Source of the DNA: Myxococcota bacterium
GTDB taxonomy: Bacteria > Myxococcota_A > UBA796 > JAJRTE01
Direction of reading: 5' to 3'
NCBI GenBank assembly: GCA_024278455.1
Contig: JAJRTE010000040.1
Location: forward strand, 1-64,000
DNA length: 64,000 nt
Under the pieces are notes generated by a model. The model had not been told where the DNA came from. It worked only from the letters and a program-made list of their open reading frames with translations, and made no database searches. A program made the translations under genes and the position numbers. Each line of letters starts with the position of its first letter. The stretch's first letter is position 1. Positions 34,214 through 43,655 of this stretch are shown here, piece by piece.

Positions 34214-34934
34214 CGCGTGACCGCCGCGGGGCATTCGGCTCGAGTCGCTCGATAGTGCACGTCGCCCGGCCACGGCCCGTGCCGGGGGGGGGTCGCACGA
34301 TGCGGCCACCCTCGAGACGGAGCAAGCGGCTCGCGAGGCGCCGTAGTTCGACAACGTCGTGGCTCACGTAGAGCATCGGCACATCCAACTCGTCCACGAC
34401 GCGCTCCAGGTAGGGCAGGATCCTTGCCCTGGCCTCCGAGTCCAGCGAAGCCAGCGGTTCGTCCATCAGCAAGAGGCGAGGGCTCGCAACCAGGGCTCGC
34501 GCCAGGGCCACACGCTGGCGTTCCCCTCCCGACAGACCTTGCGGGCGGCGGTCTAGCAGCGGTGCCACCTCGAGAAGCTCGACAACCCGGTCGAGCCGCA
34601 CACGACGCGCTGAATCGGGGACCCGGCGCCGGCCGTACTCGAGGTTGCCGCGCACGGTGAGGTGGGGAAACAGGACCGCATCCTGGAAGACCATGCCCGC
34701 ACTTCGCCGGTGCGCAGGCACAAAGATCCCCCGCTCATCGTCCTGCCACCAGGTCGCCCCCATCCGCACGGAACCTCGAACCGCCGGCTCCAGCCCCGCG
34801 ATCGCCCTCAAGAGCGTCGTCTTGCCGCTCCCCGACGGCCCTTGCACACCCACAACACCCGTGTCCGGTATCTCGAGAGAGACATCGAGCACGAAGCGCG
34901 CACGTTCCAGGCGAAAATCGACCGAAAGACTCAC
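34176..34934 (-). CDS. modC: molybdate ABC transporter ATP-binding protein, short form
   Basis: The product is 252 aa: Walker A GPSGSGKTT near 34-42, signature LSGGERQRVALARAL, Walker B LLLMDEPLASLD and switch His in YVSHDV. E. coli ModC is about 350 aa because of a C-terminal molybdate-binding (MOBE) domain; here that domain is missing. The start is GTG 34934 overlapping the modB stop (GTGA). It energises molybdate uptake through ModB with ModA. The longer open frame in other directions is not used. Confidence 0.9.
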   Translation of the reverse strand: MSLSVDFRLERARFVLDVSLEIPDTGVVGVQGPSGSGKTTLLRAIAGLEPAVRGSVRMGATWWQDDERGIFVPAHRRSAGMVFQDAVLFPHLTVRGNLEYGRRRVPDSARRVRLDRVVELLEVAPLLDRRPQGLSGGERQRVALARALVASPRLLLMDEPLASLDSEARARILPYLERVVDELDVPMLYVSHDVVELRRLASRLLRLEGGRIVRPPPGTGRGRATCTIERLEPNAPRRSRATPQPHHRPRSE

Positions 34935-35626
34935 AGCCGCACCACGCTGAATCGCCTGTTGAGCCCGTACACGACGAGCAGCAAGATGAAGGAAAGCGCG
35001 AGAAGCGCGCCGGACAGCAGGTGGGCCTGGCCATACTCGAGGGCCTCCACGTGGTCGTAGATTGCAATCGACAGGACCTGTGTCTCGCCCGGAATGTTGC
35101 CGCCTATCATCAGCACCACCCCGAATTCGCCCACCGTGTGCGCAAAGCCGAGTACCGCCGCCGTGAGCAACCCCGTCCTCGCCAGGGGAAGCGCCACGGT
35201 GAGAAACCGGTCGAGAGGCGACGCCCGCAGCGTGGCGGCTGCATCGAACAACCGGGGGTCCAGCATGGAAAAAGCGTTCTGGATCGGCTGCACGACGAAG
35301 GGAAGGGAGTAGCAAAACGACCCGATGACCAGGCCGGAAAACGTGAAAGCCAGCGACCGCCCGCCAAACAGATCCATCAGTCCTGACAGCGGCCCTTGGC
35401 GCCCCATCAGCAGCAGGAGGTAGAATCCCAACACTGTCGGCGGGAGAACCAGTGGGAGTGACACGATGGCCTCCACCACGACCCGCCACCGCCGCCTCGA
35501 GACCGTCAGCCACCACGCCAGCGGCGTCCCCACCAGGAGAAGCAGCGCGGTCGTCAGCGCCGCAAGCTCGACGGTGATGCGCACGGCCGACACGTCGGCC
35601 GGTGTCAACAGCGGTGTGCTCTCCAC
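34931..35626 (-). CDS. modB: molybdate ABC transporter permease
   Basis: The product is 231 aa, the usual length, with five to six membrane segments (LAALTTALLLLVGTPLAWWL; SLPLVLPPTVLGFYLLLLMG; SGLVIGSFCYSLPFVVQP; LLTAAVLGFAHTVGEFGVVL; SGALLALSFILLLVVYGL). The EAA-like coupling loop is DAAATLRASPLDRFLTVALP and GEFGVVLMIGGNIPGETQ is a ModB hallmark. GTG 35626 follows GAGGAGG. It sits between modA and modC. Confidence 0.92.
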   Translation of the reverse strand: MESTPLLTPADVSAVRITVELAALTTALLLLVGTPLAWWLTVSRRRWRVVVEAIVSLPLVLPPTVLGFYLLLLMGRQGPLSGLMDLFGGRSLAFTFSGLVIGSFCYSLPFVVQPIQNAFSMLDPRLFDAAATLRASPLDRFLTVALPLARTGLLTAAVLGFAHTVGEFGVVLMIGGNIPGETQVLSIAIYDHVEALEYGQAHLLSGALLALSFILLLVVYGLNRRFSVVRL

Positions 35627-35671
35627 GCCTGGACCTCCTCGACGACGCGCGGGCGGGCCGTCGGACGCGCC

Positions 35672-36412
35672 TCACCGCGGCAGGCGATACCCGTACTTCG
35701 AAATGATCCGCCGGCCCTCGGCGCCGCGCACGAACGCCACGAGCGCCCGGGCCGCCTCACTCGCCTCGAGGATCACCGCCTGCTGTTCGATCGGGGCGTA
35801 CAACGAGTCCGGAACCACCCACCACGAGCCGACCAGGGGACGGTCCGGACCACCCACCTGCGACATCGCCACAAACCCCAGTTCCGCGTTCCCGGTCTCG
35901 ATGAACTGGTAGACCTGCCCAACCGATTGCCCGCGCACGAGCTTCTTCTCCAGTGCCGTCCAGAGTCCTCGAGATTCCAGAACCTGTTGCGCGGCAGCAC
36001 CGTAGGGCGCCAGCCTGGGATTCGCAAGCGCCAGGTGGGAGAACGTCCCCGCCGACAGGACCCGCCCAGCCGGATCCACAAGGCCGGGATTCGGGCTCCA
36101 GAGAACCAACCGCCCCATGGCATACGTGAATCGCGTGCCGGCGACCGACAGGCCCTCCTCCTCGAGAAGCCTCGGCCGCTCGGCGTCCGCCGCGAAAAAG
36201 ACCGCAAACGGCGCACCGCCTCGAATCTGTGCGTAGTGCTTGCCCGTGGACCCCACCGAAACCACCACGCGATGGCCGGTTCGCGCCTCGAACGCCCGCA
36301 CGATGGCCTTCATGGGCCCGGCAAAATTCGCCGCGACCGCCACCCGTATCTCGTCACCCATCGCATCCCGCCCGGCCAGGGAGGCGAGACAGCCGAACAG
36401 GAAAACGACCAT
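35672..36412 (-). CDS. modA: molybdate-binding periplasmic protein
   Basis: The product is 246 aa from ATG 36412. A short signal peptide (VVFLFGCLASLAG) precedes the ModA fold: EIRVAVAANFAGPMKAIVRA, VSVGSTGKHYAQI, APFAVFFAADAERPRLL, and LGFVAMSQV near the end. The SVGSTGK loop holds the oxyanion ligands seen in this family. It delivers molybdate to ModBC. Molybdenum would serve oxidoreductases elsewhere, since no molybdopterin enzyme is in the window. Confidence 0.92.
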   Translation of the reverse strand: MVVFLFGCLASLAGRDAMGDEIRVAVAANFAGPMKAIVRAFEARTGHRVVVSVGSTGKHYAQIRGGAPFAVFFAADAERPRLLEEEGLSVAGTRFTYAMGRLVLWSPNPGLVDPAGRVLSAGTFSHLALANPRLAPYGAAAQQVLESRGLWTALEKKLVRGQSVGQVYQFIETGNAELGFVAMSQVGGPDRPLVGSWWVVPDSLYAPIEQQAVILEASEAARALVAFVRGAEGRRIISKYGYRLPR

Positions 36413-36495
36413 CCACCGTGACCCCCGGAGGCCAGGCCGACAGCCAGACCGGCCGGATTGCCGGCGTATGCGCAACGACCGTCCCGGACACACCC

Positions 36496-36867
36496 TCACC
36501 GTCCATCCTCCAGCCACGGAAGCGCTCCAGTACGCTCCTCCAGGAATTCCACGAAGGCCTGCTGCAACCGGTGGAACACATCCAGCGCCTCGAGACCGGC
36601 AGCAGTCAGCGTCGCACCACCACCGCCCTTGCCGCCCACGGCCTTGCTGACGAGCGGGTGCGGCGCCTGGCGGTTCATCGAATCCACCAGGTCCCAGGCG
36701 TGGCGGTAGGACATCGACATCGACCTGGCCGCAGCACTGATGGAACCGTGGTGATGGATGCGCTCGAGGAGGACCATGCGGCCGTGGCCCAGGAATGTGC
36801 CCTCCGGGCCGTCGATCCAGAGTCGTCCCCTGACAGCGTACCGGCATTTCGAGTTTCGGTTGCCCAT
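36496..36867 (-). CDS. modE: ModE-type molybdate-responsive regulator, DNA-binding domain only
   Basis: The product is 123 aa: the winged-helix half of ModE (GRMVLLERIHHHGSISAAAR, MSYRHAWDLVDSMNRQ, GGKGGGGATLTAAG). The molybdate-binding (molbindin) half of E. coli ModE is missing, so sensing must be indirect or use the winged-helix protein alone. The gene leads the mod operon. A strong promoter ends six bases before its ATG, predicting a leaderless mRNA, and a palindrome overlaps this promoter. Confidence 0.85.
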   Translation of the reverse strand: MGNRNSKCRYAVRGRLWIDGPEGTFLGHGRMVLLERIHHHGSISAAARSMSMSYRHAWDLVDSMNRQAPHPLVSKAVGGKGGGGATLTAAGLEALDVFHRLQQAFVEFLEERTGALPWLEDGR

Positions 36868-36870
36868 CGG

Positions 36871-36902
36871 CGTTGTATATCATGGGGAATAACGGATGTC
36901 AA
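36871..36902 (-). promoter_or_regulatory. mod operon promoter with overlapping ModE-like palindrome
   Basis: Minus-strand TTGACA (36902-36897), a 17-base spacer and TATACA (36879-36874). The palindrome 36871-36894 opens with CGTTGTATAT and closes with AATAACG, half-sites like the CGTTATAT arms of known ModE boxes. Binding there would cover the -10 and spacer, giving autorepression. The ATG follows six bases after the -10. Confidence 0.7.
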
Positions 36903-36964
36903 GCAACCCTGCCGGCGACGATTCGGCCGGCAAGGAGGGCCGAATCCCTGCGTCCCCGGTCCTG

Positions 36965-37720
36965 TCACTCGGTGTCACGTTGTGCGATCACGTGGAGAGC
37001 AAGGTTTCGCACTTGCGGGTGGGGGTCGAACGTCGCCGTTTCCAGGAGTGCCTCCACCTGGTCGCCGCTGCACGACAGCAAGCCTTGAACGAGGTGATAG
37101 CGGACGGGCGCCAGGCCGTCTGTTTCGGGATCGTAACCCTGATCATCCGGGTCATCGAGACCCGCATCGATGAAATGGGCGACCCGGGGCAGGTATTCGT
37201 CGCCGCCAATCTCGAGCAGGGCCCTCACGGCGAGCGCCACCAGGATGGCGTTGTTGCGCGCGGCGTAGTCGAAGTAGGTGCGCCACGGTTCGAGGTCGAA
37301 AGCGATGATGCGCAGCAGTTTGGGCAGGGCTCTCGTTTCCTTGAGAGCAGCGACCTGTCTGAGGACCTCTTCCTCGAGGTCTGCGCCGGCGGGGTAGCGC
37401 CCCTGTGGGGTCATGTCGATGTCGTCGAGCACCTCGAGGAGCTTGGTCCGATGGGTTTCGCCGCGCGGTGGTGGGCGCCACACTTTTCTGCCGTAGGGAT
37501 ACCCTTCGGTGACGTAGACCGGTCCGATGGGAACATCGATCTTGTTGGGGTTGTGGTGGGGGTGGTTGGCGCAGTAGGTCCAGTAGGGGTCCGGGATTTC
37601 GATGTCCCTGATGAGACATCGGGTAGGTCCTGGTATCTCGTGGTCCGGTGGCCTGTCGCGGCCTTCGTTCGTCTTGTTGAACCAGCACGTTCCGCAGCAA
37701 TCCGATCCTCCGTTCGGCAT
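36965..37720 (-). CDS. Cys-rich N-terminal domain plus HEAT-like repeats, unknown
   Basis: The product is 251 aa. The first 55 residues hold Cys and His in a spacing that could bind zinc (SDCCGTCWFNKTNEG, CLIRDIEIPDPYWTYCANHP). From about residue 95 to the end helical HEAT-like repeats follow (VLRQVAALKETRALPKLLRI, LVALAVRALLEIGG, QVRNLALHVIAQRD). No enzyme motif is seen. HEAT proteins usually mediate contacts between proteins. It is a single gene between modE and the kinase, with no clear operon. Confidence 0.7.
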   Translation of the reverse strand: MPNGGSDCCGTCWFNKTNEGRDRPPDHEIPGPTRCLIRDIEIPDPYWTYCANHPHHNPNKIDVPIGPVYVTEGYPYGRKVWRPPPRGETHRTKLLEVLDDIDMTPQGRYPAGADLEEEVLRQVAALKETRALPKLLRIIAFDLEPWRTYFDYAARNNAILVALAVRALLEIGGDEYLPRVAHFIDAGLDDPDDQGYDPETDGLAPVRYHLVQGLLSCSGDQVEALLETATFDPHPQVRNLALHVIAQRDTE

Positions 37721-37962
37721 GGTGCATCGTCTCCCTGTGTCCGTTTGCGTGGCGTCTTCCGCGTGGCGGGCGAACGGCGCTGATGTTTCCGTGGGGAGTC
37801 TGTCCCGCCGCCTCGAGAGTGGTGTGGCGCCCCACGCCCACGCCTACGCATACCGCCAGGCTGGTTCCTGGTCAAGGGTGGATTGCGGCTTTCGTGGATC
37901 AGCCTGAATACGAGCCTCCCCGCGAGGATCGGGAGGACCCGGATTCCCCGGGCCATCCACGA

Positions 37963-37991
37963 TTGACGAATCGGCGGTGATTCTCTATCTT
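37963..37991 (+). promoter_or_regulatory. promoter of the hybrid histidine kinase gene
   Basis: TTGACG (37963-37968), 17 bases, TATCTT (37986-37991), leaving a leader of about 33 bases to ATG 38031. The rest of the 310-base gap 37721-38030 shows nothing else. Confidence 0.6.
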
Positions 37992-38030
37992 GTGCCATCC
38001 ATTGGTCGATTCCGCGACAGAGAAACAGCC

Positions 38031-39920
38031 ATGACGGACCATCGAGAGGACACCGGTCGCCCCATGCGCATCCTCCTCATCGAGCACAACCAGGGCGACG
38101 TCGCTTTCATCCGGCACGCGATAGCAGCCGACGTCCAGCACCCGATGCGCCTGGAGGTTACGACCTCCACCCGTGACGCGCTCGAGGTGCTGCGTGGCAC
38201 GTCTTTCGACCTTGTGCTTCTCGACCTGGATCTACCGAACGGCCAGGGGGAGGCGTTTCTGGGGGAGTTGCATGCGGCGTTTCCGGGGACGCCTATCATC
38301 GTGCTCGTCGATAGCGACGATCTGTCGGTCGCCGAACGCTGCTTCCAGGCCGGGGCCATGGATGTCCTCGTCAAGGGCAGGATCGATGCCTTCGTGTCGC
38401 GCGCGATATACCACGCCGGGGCTCGAGCGGCTGCCCACAAGACCGTGGAGGGGTCCTATCGCAACATCCGGCGCATGGTGGCGGACAGTCACGATCCCAT
38501 CCTGGTCCTGGACCTGGAGAGTCGGGTCAGGTTCGCCAACGAGGCTGCGGCGAGATTGTTCAGCGGGCGTGCGGTCGAAGGTCAACTCTTTGGCTTCCCC
38601 CTTGCCGATGACGGGAGTGGCCACGAGATCGATGTACCCCGGCCCGACGGTACGGTGGCGGTCGCCGAGATACGAAGCAACGACACGGTCTGGCACGGAG
38701 CCCCGGCCCGCGTCGTCTCGTTTCGTGACATCACGGAACGGAAGCGGATGGAGGCGGAACGGGAGCGACTGGAAAGCGTGTTGCGGCAGTCCCAGAAGTT
38801 GGAAGCCATCGGGACGCTCGCGGGCGGCGTGGCCCATGATTTCAACAATCTTCTCACCACGATTCTTGGCCACGCGGAGCTTGCCTTGTCGGCCGTCGAT
38901 CCGGGGGACCCGCTGTGCGAGTATCTGGAGGAGATCAAGAAGGCTGCCGGAAAGGGCGCCAACCTTACGCGGCAGCTCCTGTCGTTCAGCCGCAAGGAAA
39001 CCCGGGCGCCACGGCCGCTGGACTTGAACGACACCGTGGACAAGATGGAGAAGATGCTCCGGCCGCTCATCCGGGAGGATATCGACGTCGTTTCGATCCG
39101 CGAGTCCAACCTGTGGAAGGTGCACATGGACTCGAGCCAGGTCGACCAGGTCATCATGAACCTGGTGGTCAACGCCCGGGATGCCATGCCGGACGGCGGG
39201 ACGTTGACCATCGAAACGGCCAACACGGAGTTGGACCGGGCCTACTTTGCCGGGCGAGGGCTGGACACACCCTCGGGGGAGTACGTGATGTTGAGCGTGA
39301 GCGACACGGGGGTGGGCATGGACGAGGCGACCCGCTCCCGGATGTTCGACCCGTTCTTCACCACGAAGACGCGGGAGACGGGCACCGGCCTTGGGCTTGC
39401 CACGGTCTACGGCATCGTGAAACAGAACCGGGGCTACGTCTGGTCATACTCCGAGCCGGGGCACGGCACGACGGTGAAGGTCTACTTCCCGAGGGCCGGT
39501 GTCGCATCATCGCCCGACCAGGCGTCGGGCACGGCCACGGAAACCATGGGGGGCGAGGAGACGATTCTCGTCGTCGAGGACAACGATGCGGTGCGGAGAC
39601 TGACCTGCACTGCGCTCCGCCGTTTCGGTTATCGAGTGCTCGAGGCGCCTTCGGGCAAGGTGGCGCTCGAGATTGGTCAGGCCTGCAAGGAGACGATTCA
39701 CCTTTTGCTGACAGACGTGGTCATGCCCGGCATGAGCGGCAAGGCGCTTTCGGATGCGCTGCAGGCGCGATGTCCGGGCCTGGTGACGCTCTACATGTCT
39801 GGGTACACCAACAACGTGATCGTGAAAAAGGGGGTCCTCTCTCGCGACGTGCACTATCTCCAGAAGCCTTTTTCCCCTTCCGCGCTGGCCCGAAAGGTGC
39901 GTGAGATTCTTGACCAGTAG
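38031..39920 (+). CDS. hybrid histidine kinase (REC-PAS-HisKA-HATPase-REC)
   Basis: The product is 629 aa and has no membrane segment. Order: receiver domain 13-125 with D65 in LVLLDLDLPNG; PAS 142-250 ending in VVSFRDITERKRME; HisKA with the phospho-His in LAGGVAHDFNNLL; HATPase with NARDAMPDGG, VSDTGVGMD and TGTGLGLATVYG; and a second receiver (505-625) with Asp in LLLTDVVMPGMSG. The first receiver probably takes a signal from another kinase and the last passes phosphate on. No output domain is present. It is a stand-alone gene with its own promoter. Confidence 0.92.
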   Translation: MTDHREDTGRPMRILLIEHNQGDVAFIRHAIAADVQHPMRLEVTTSTRDALEVLRGTSFDLVLLDLDLPNGQGEAFLGELHAAFPGTPIIVLVDSDDLSVAERCFQAGAMDVLVKGRIDAFVSRAIYHAGARAAAHKTVEGSYRNIRRMVADSHDPILVLDLESRVRFANEAAARLFSGRAVEGQLFGFPLADDGSGHEIDVPRPDGTVAVAEIRSNDTVWHGAPARVVSFRDITERKRMEAERERLESVLRQSQKLEAIGTLAGGVAHDFNNLLTTILGHAELALSAVDPGDPLCEYLEEIKKAAGKGANLTRQLLSFSRKETRAPRPLDLNDTVDKMEKMLRPLIREDIDVVSIRESNLWKVHMDSSQVDQVIMNLVVNARDAMPDGGTLTIETANTELDRAYFAGRGLDTPSGEYVMLSVSDTGVGMDEATRSRMFDPFFTTKTRETGTGLGLATVYGIVKQNRGYVWSYSEPGHGTTVKVYFPRAGVASSPDQASGTATETMGGEETILVVEDNDAVRRLTCTALRRFGYRVLEAPSGKVALEIGQACKETIHLLLTDVVMPGMSGKALSDALQARCPGLVTLYMSGYTNNVIVKKGVLSRDVHYLQKPFSPSALARKVREILDQ

Positions 39921-39966
39921 GTGAGCGCCCCGTGGCAAGGTTCGGCCCCGGGGAGTGGTGGCAGGG

Positions 39967-40773
39967 TCAGCCGCCGATGTCTCGAGGGGGGCCGAGTGTC
40001 AAGTAGGCGACGGCCGCGGCCACGGGCTTGGGGAGGATGCGTGTCATCCAGCCGTTCAGAGCGTTGATGCGGCCGGGGACGATCATGGCCTTGCCCTTGA
40101 GCATGGCTGCCACGGCGGCCCTTGCGACCTCCCGGCTGTTCATGGCGAGCATGCGTTCGAAGGCGGTGAGTTCCTCGTGCCCGGCCACCTGCTGGAACTC
40201 GGTGATCGTGATACCAGGACACAGGACGGTGCAGGTCACCTGGGATTTGCGTAGTTCGTGGTTGAGGGCGACGCCGAAATCCAGAACGTAGGCCTTGGCC
40301 GCGGCATAGGACGCAAAGCCCGGGACGGGTTGAAACGCCCCGATGGAACTGACTTGCAGCACGTGGCCGCGGTCTCGCTCCACCATCTTCCGAGCATACA
40401 GGTGGGTGAGGTGGGTCAGGTTGGTCACCAGGAGTTGCAGCATGTCCCCGGTGCGGTCCCAGGGGATGTCGAGGAAGAAGCCGTGCACTCCGTACCCGGC
40501 GTTGTTTACCAGGATGTCCACGGCGATGCCCCGGCTTGTGGTCTTCTCGTACAAGGTTGCCGGTGCCCCGGGTTGGGCCAGGTCCAGCGGTATCACGACG
40601 GCCTCCACGCCGAACCTCTCGGAGACCGTCTTGGCGAGTGCATCGAGCCGGTCCGTGCGGCGTGCGGTCAGCACGAGGTCGCACCCCAGTTCGCCCAGTA
40701 TCTCGGCGATATCCTTGCCGATACCGCTCGACGCCCCTGTGACGAGCGCCCATTGTCCCTGCAGTCTTCTCAT
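39967..40773 (-). CDS. short-chain dehydrogenase/reductase
   Basis: The product is 268 aa from ATG 40773 behind GAGGAAAAAGG. Classical SDR signatures: TGASSGIG for NAD(P) binding, the Arg-rich TARRTDRLD that favours NADPH, NNAGYG, VSSIGA with the catalytic Ser, and YAAAK with Tyr and Lys. Relatives of this group include 3-oxoacyl and steroid reductases, and the substrate is unknown. Convergent with the kinase gene, 46 bases apart. Confidence 0.9.
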   Translation of the reverse strand: MRRLQGQWALVTGASSGIGKDIAEILGELGCDLVLTARRTDRLDALAKTVSERFGVEAVVIPLDLAQPGAPATLYEKTTSRGIAVDILVNNAGYGVHGFFLDIPWDRTGDMLQLLVTNLTHLTHLYARKMVERDRGHVLQVSSIGAFQPVPGFASYAAAKAYVLDFGVALNHELRKSQVTCTVLCPGITITEFQQVAGHEELTAFERMLAMNSREVARAAVAAMLKGKAMIVPGRINALNGWMTRILPKPVAAAVAYLTLGPPRDIGG

Positions 40774-40944
40774 ACCTTTTTCCTCCTCGATGACGGATGG
40801 CGCCAGGTTCGTTTTCGCGGCAAAGGCGCCGGGGGGGTCGCATGCGAGCGGCCGGCGGAGAGCCGGGCAGCACATCGCCGGCCATTGTAGCGCGATCTCC
40901 CGTGCCGGCACGACGAAAAACGGCGGGTGTCCGTGCCGGGGGGG

Positions 40945-43386
40945 CTATCGGCGCCGCGGGCGAAGGCGTGCCAACGCCAGCGCGCCGGCCCAGAGGACGC
41001 CGGCCCACCAGGCTTTTCCCCGTCCTGAAGAGGTGTCGCGCATCGCTCGAGCCGGTGTCGCGGCGCAACCGCCGCACCCTTCGCTCGAGCATCCTTGGTC
41101 GGCCTCGCCGGAACAATCCTGGTCCACGCCGTCGCCACACAGGTCGGCCGCACCGGGGTAGACGTCGTCGAAGCGGTCGTCGCAGTCGCCCTCGGCAACG
41201 GTGAAGCCATCCCCATCGGCGTCCGCCGGGGGTGTTGACGAATCCGCAGGCGCGGGGGTCGGTTCTTCTTGGCCGGGGTCCACCACGCCGTCGCAGTCGT
41301 TGTCCATGCCGTCCAGGAGTTCGGGCGCGCCGGGAAACACATCCGGATCGGTGTCATCGCAATCGAGTCCGCCGGTCTCCAGGGAACCCCATCCGTCGCC
41401 GTCGGCGTCCTCGGCGCATGCAGGGTTGGGTTCTCCGGGGCTGCCCCGGTCCGAGTCGTCTGCCCACGGGCTCGGTGCAGGGCACCAGCAGGAGGACGGC
41501 TCACTCTTCGAGGCAGCGCAGCCGGGGTCGCGTTGAAGGGCAGCGCCGGCGTACACCGGGACCCCGGCCTCCTCCCCGTAGGCCACCTCGTCGATAACCG
41601 ATGACTGTTGGAACAAGGTCAGCGTATCGCCCGTATTGTCGAGGGCGAATGTTGCGAGCAAGTAGTCGATGAGCACGCCACCGTTGCTCGATGTGTCCGG
41701 GTTCGGTCCGAGCGTGAGGAGACCGCCGGGGGGGATGCGCGTGGTGCCGTTCGCCGGGTCGAGGGTCTGTCGCTGTCCCGTGGCGCTGACCAGGGACCAA
41801 CCGTCCAGGTGAATGGGACTCGAGGACAGGTTGAGCAGTTCGATGAACTCCCCTTGGCGGTCGGGCACCGCGCCGGGATCCGGCATGAACTCGTTGAAAC
41901 GCACATCTCCGGGCTGCACGAACGGTTCGTCGATCAGAATGTCGCAGTCGTCGTCGATCTCGTTGGCCTGTTCCTCGATGGTAGAAGCGCGTGCCGGGTC
42001 GGTGTCGTCGCAATCTCCGCCACCCGCCTCTTCGGCCGGGTCCCCGTCTCCGTCCAGGTCGTCGAGATCCTCGCCGTCGCAATCCTGATCTACCCCGTCG
42101 TAGGGAATCTCTTCCGCGCCGGGGTGGATGGCCGGCGCCGTGTCGTTGCAGTCGCCCTCCTGCCGGCTGAAGCCATCTCCGTCGTCGTCGAAGTCGTCGG
42201 TGCCTTCGTCGATCGTTCCGTCGCAATCGTTGTCGATACCATCCCCTTCCGGGCGCCCGTCGCCGTCGGTGTCGGCACCTTCCGGAGCACCGGGGTGGAC
42301 GGACCACAGCGTGTCGTCGCAGTCACCATCCTGCTCCGAGTAGCCATCGAGATCGTCGTCGAAGCATTCGGTGTCGTTGTCGATTCTGCCGTCGCAATCC
42401 TCGTCGATCCTGTTGCATTGTTCGGTCGCACCGGGATAGATCGTCGGGTCACCATCGTCGCAGTCCCCGTCGAGTCCCGCCCAACCGTCCCGATCCCAGT
42501 CCCGCACCAGCTCCCAGTCCGCGGCAACCTGCTCCGGGGACGTGCCGAGCAGGTAGACGAACGTGAAGGTCTGTGCATAGCCCGGCGCGATGTCCGCGAC
42601 GGGAACCACGACCTCGAGGTCCCAGTCTTCCACCCGCCCCTCCGGATCGATGGGATCGAACGAGGCGTCGGCGCAGCGGTAGCAGAACCCTGCCTGGGCG
42701 ACCGCGTTGGGCACCCCGGCCCCGATGCTGGATCCCGTCGTCGGGCCCGAAGAAATGGCCACCTCCCCGAAGACCGACTCGTGGACCATGTCGGCCGTTT
42801 CGCCTTGCCCGTAGTTGTCCAGGTCCGGGTCCGGATTGGCGGCACGGAAGTAGGTCACGCCGATCAGCGGGTCGGTCCCGGTGTTGGTGAGGACGATCTC
42901 CATGCGCAGCACCGTGCCATCCTTGCGTATTCGAGCCGTCTGCTCGTATTCGAGCGGTCCTTCGGCCAGCGTGCACCGGACGATCACCTCGTCTTCGCCG
43001 GTAGCCTCTTCCAGGGTCCCGTGATGCTCGACCGACCCCGGAAGGCCGGTGTTGGCCAGTGTGTAGGCCTGTTCGCCGGCCGAAAAGGTCAGGACGAACC
43101 GATCGAAGGCCCGTTCGGCGAGAAGCATGCGGGTGACCGGCAGGTAGGACGCGCCGTCCGGGTCGAAGTCGAGTGCGGTTTGGCCATTCGACAGGGTGCA
43201 ACCATCGTTGAATGCGCCCGTGAGGAAATCGGTGGTGAACGTCGTGCTGCCGCTTGTCCGGGCATCGAGCGGCTCCGGTCCCGGAGTCGCCTCGAGCGGT
43301 GGAGCCGAGTCGAGCCTGGAAGCCTGAGAGGCGACCAGGATGACTCCGGGGAGCCACAGCCACAGGGGGGGCAGTCCAGGTTTCAT
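40945..43386 (-). CDS. secreted MopE-repeat protein with lamin-tail domain and MYXO-CTERM-like tail
   Basis: The product is 813 aa. Export signal at the start; a beta-rich domain (45-295); then repeats of the type DGDCDDxDPxxxPGAxExCDG, which resemble calcium-binding MopE motifs, broken by a lamin-tail-like domain (RFNEFMPDPGAVPDRQGEFI). The C-terminus has Cys pairs (CGGCAATPARA), a hydrophobic helix (WWAGVLWAGALALA) and RLRPRRR, the layout of MYXO-CTERM sorting tails. So it should be anchored at the cell surface. The gene is long and repeat-rich, and part of the complementary strand is open by chance. Confidence 0.85.
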   Translation of the reverse strand: MKPGLPPLWLWLPGVILVASQASRLDSAPPLEATPGPEPLDARTSGSTTFTTDFLTGAFNDGCTLSNGQTALDFDPDGASYLPVTRMLLAERAFDRFVLTFSAGEQAYTLANTGLPGSVEHHGTLEEATGEDEVIVRCTLAEGPLEYEQTARIRKDGTVLRMEIVLTNTGTDPLIGVTYFRAANPDPDLDNYGQGETADMVHESVFGEVAISSGPTTGSSIGAGVPNAVAQAGFCYRCADASFDPIDPEGRVEDWDLEVVVPVADIAPGYAQTFTFVYLLGTSPEQVAADWELVRDWDRDGWAGLDGDCDDGDPTIYPGATEQCNRIDEDCDGRIDNDTECFDDDLDGYSEQDGDCDDTLWSVHPGAPEGADTDGDGRPEGDGIDNDCDGTIDEGTDDFDDDGDGFSRQEGDCNDTAPAIHPGAEEIPYDGVDQDCDGEDLDDLDGDGDPAEEAGGGDCDDTDPARASTIEEQANEIDDDCDILIDEPFVQPGDVRFNEFMPDPGAVPDRQGEFIELLNLSSSPIHLDGWSLVSATGQRQTLDPANGTTRIPPGGLLTLGPNPDTSSNGGVLIDYLLATFALDNTGDTLTLFQQSSVIDEVAYGEEAGVPVYAGAALQRDPGCAASKSEPSSCWCPAPSPWADDSDRGSPGEPNPACAEDADGDGWGSLETGGLDCDDTDPDVFPGAPELLDGMDNDCDGVVDPGQEEPTPAPADSSTPPADADGDGFTVAEGDCDDRFDDVYPGAADLCGDGVDQDCSGEADQGCSSEGCGGCAATPARAMRDTSSGRGKAWWAGVLWAGALALARLRPRRR

Positions 43387-43655
43387 TCGACATCAACCTC
43401 CGGCTGGATACCGTCGCGCGAGGCCGCCCGGCTCCGGCCCTCGACCCCGCGTGACCGGCGAGCGACGTCATTGGTAGACTATCCGGCATCTCGGGCAGGC
43501 GCAACTGCGACCATGCTGGGGCCGGGGCGTATTGACCGGGCGACGTGGATGGGGCGATTCAGTACGATTCGTGGGGGTGCGATCCACCGGTGGGGGCGGG
43601 TGACGTGGATGGGACGACAAGTGCCGATTTCACGGAATCGTTTGGATATGCAGTC
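43387..43655. other. intergenic region with a 20-bp direct repeat pair
   Basis: No gene. 43538-43557 and 43598-43617 share 18 of 20 bases (GACGTGGATGGG is common), 60 apart. They lie immediately left of a RAYT transposase remnant and might be parts of the repetitive element that enzyme once mobilised, though I cannot show a palindrome. Confidence 0.5.
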
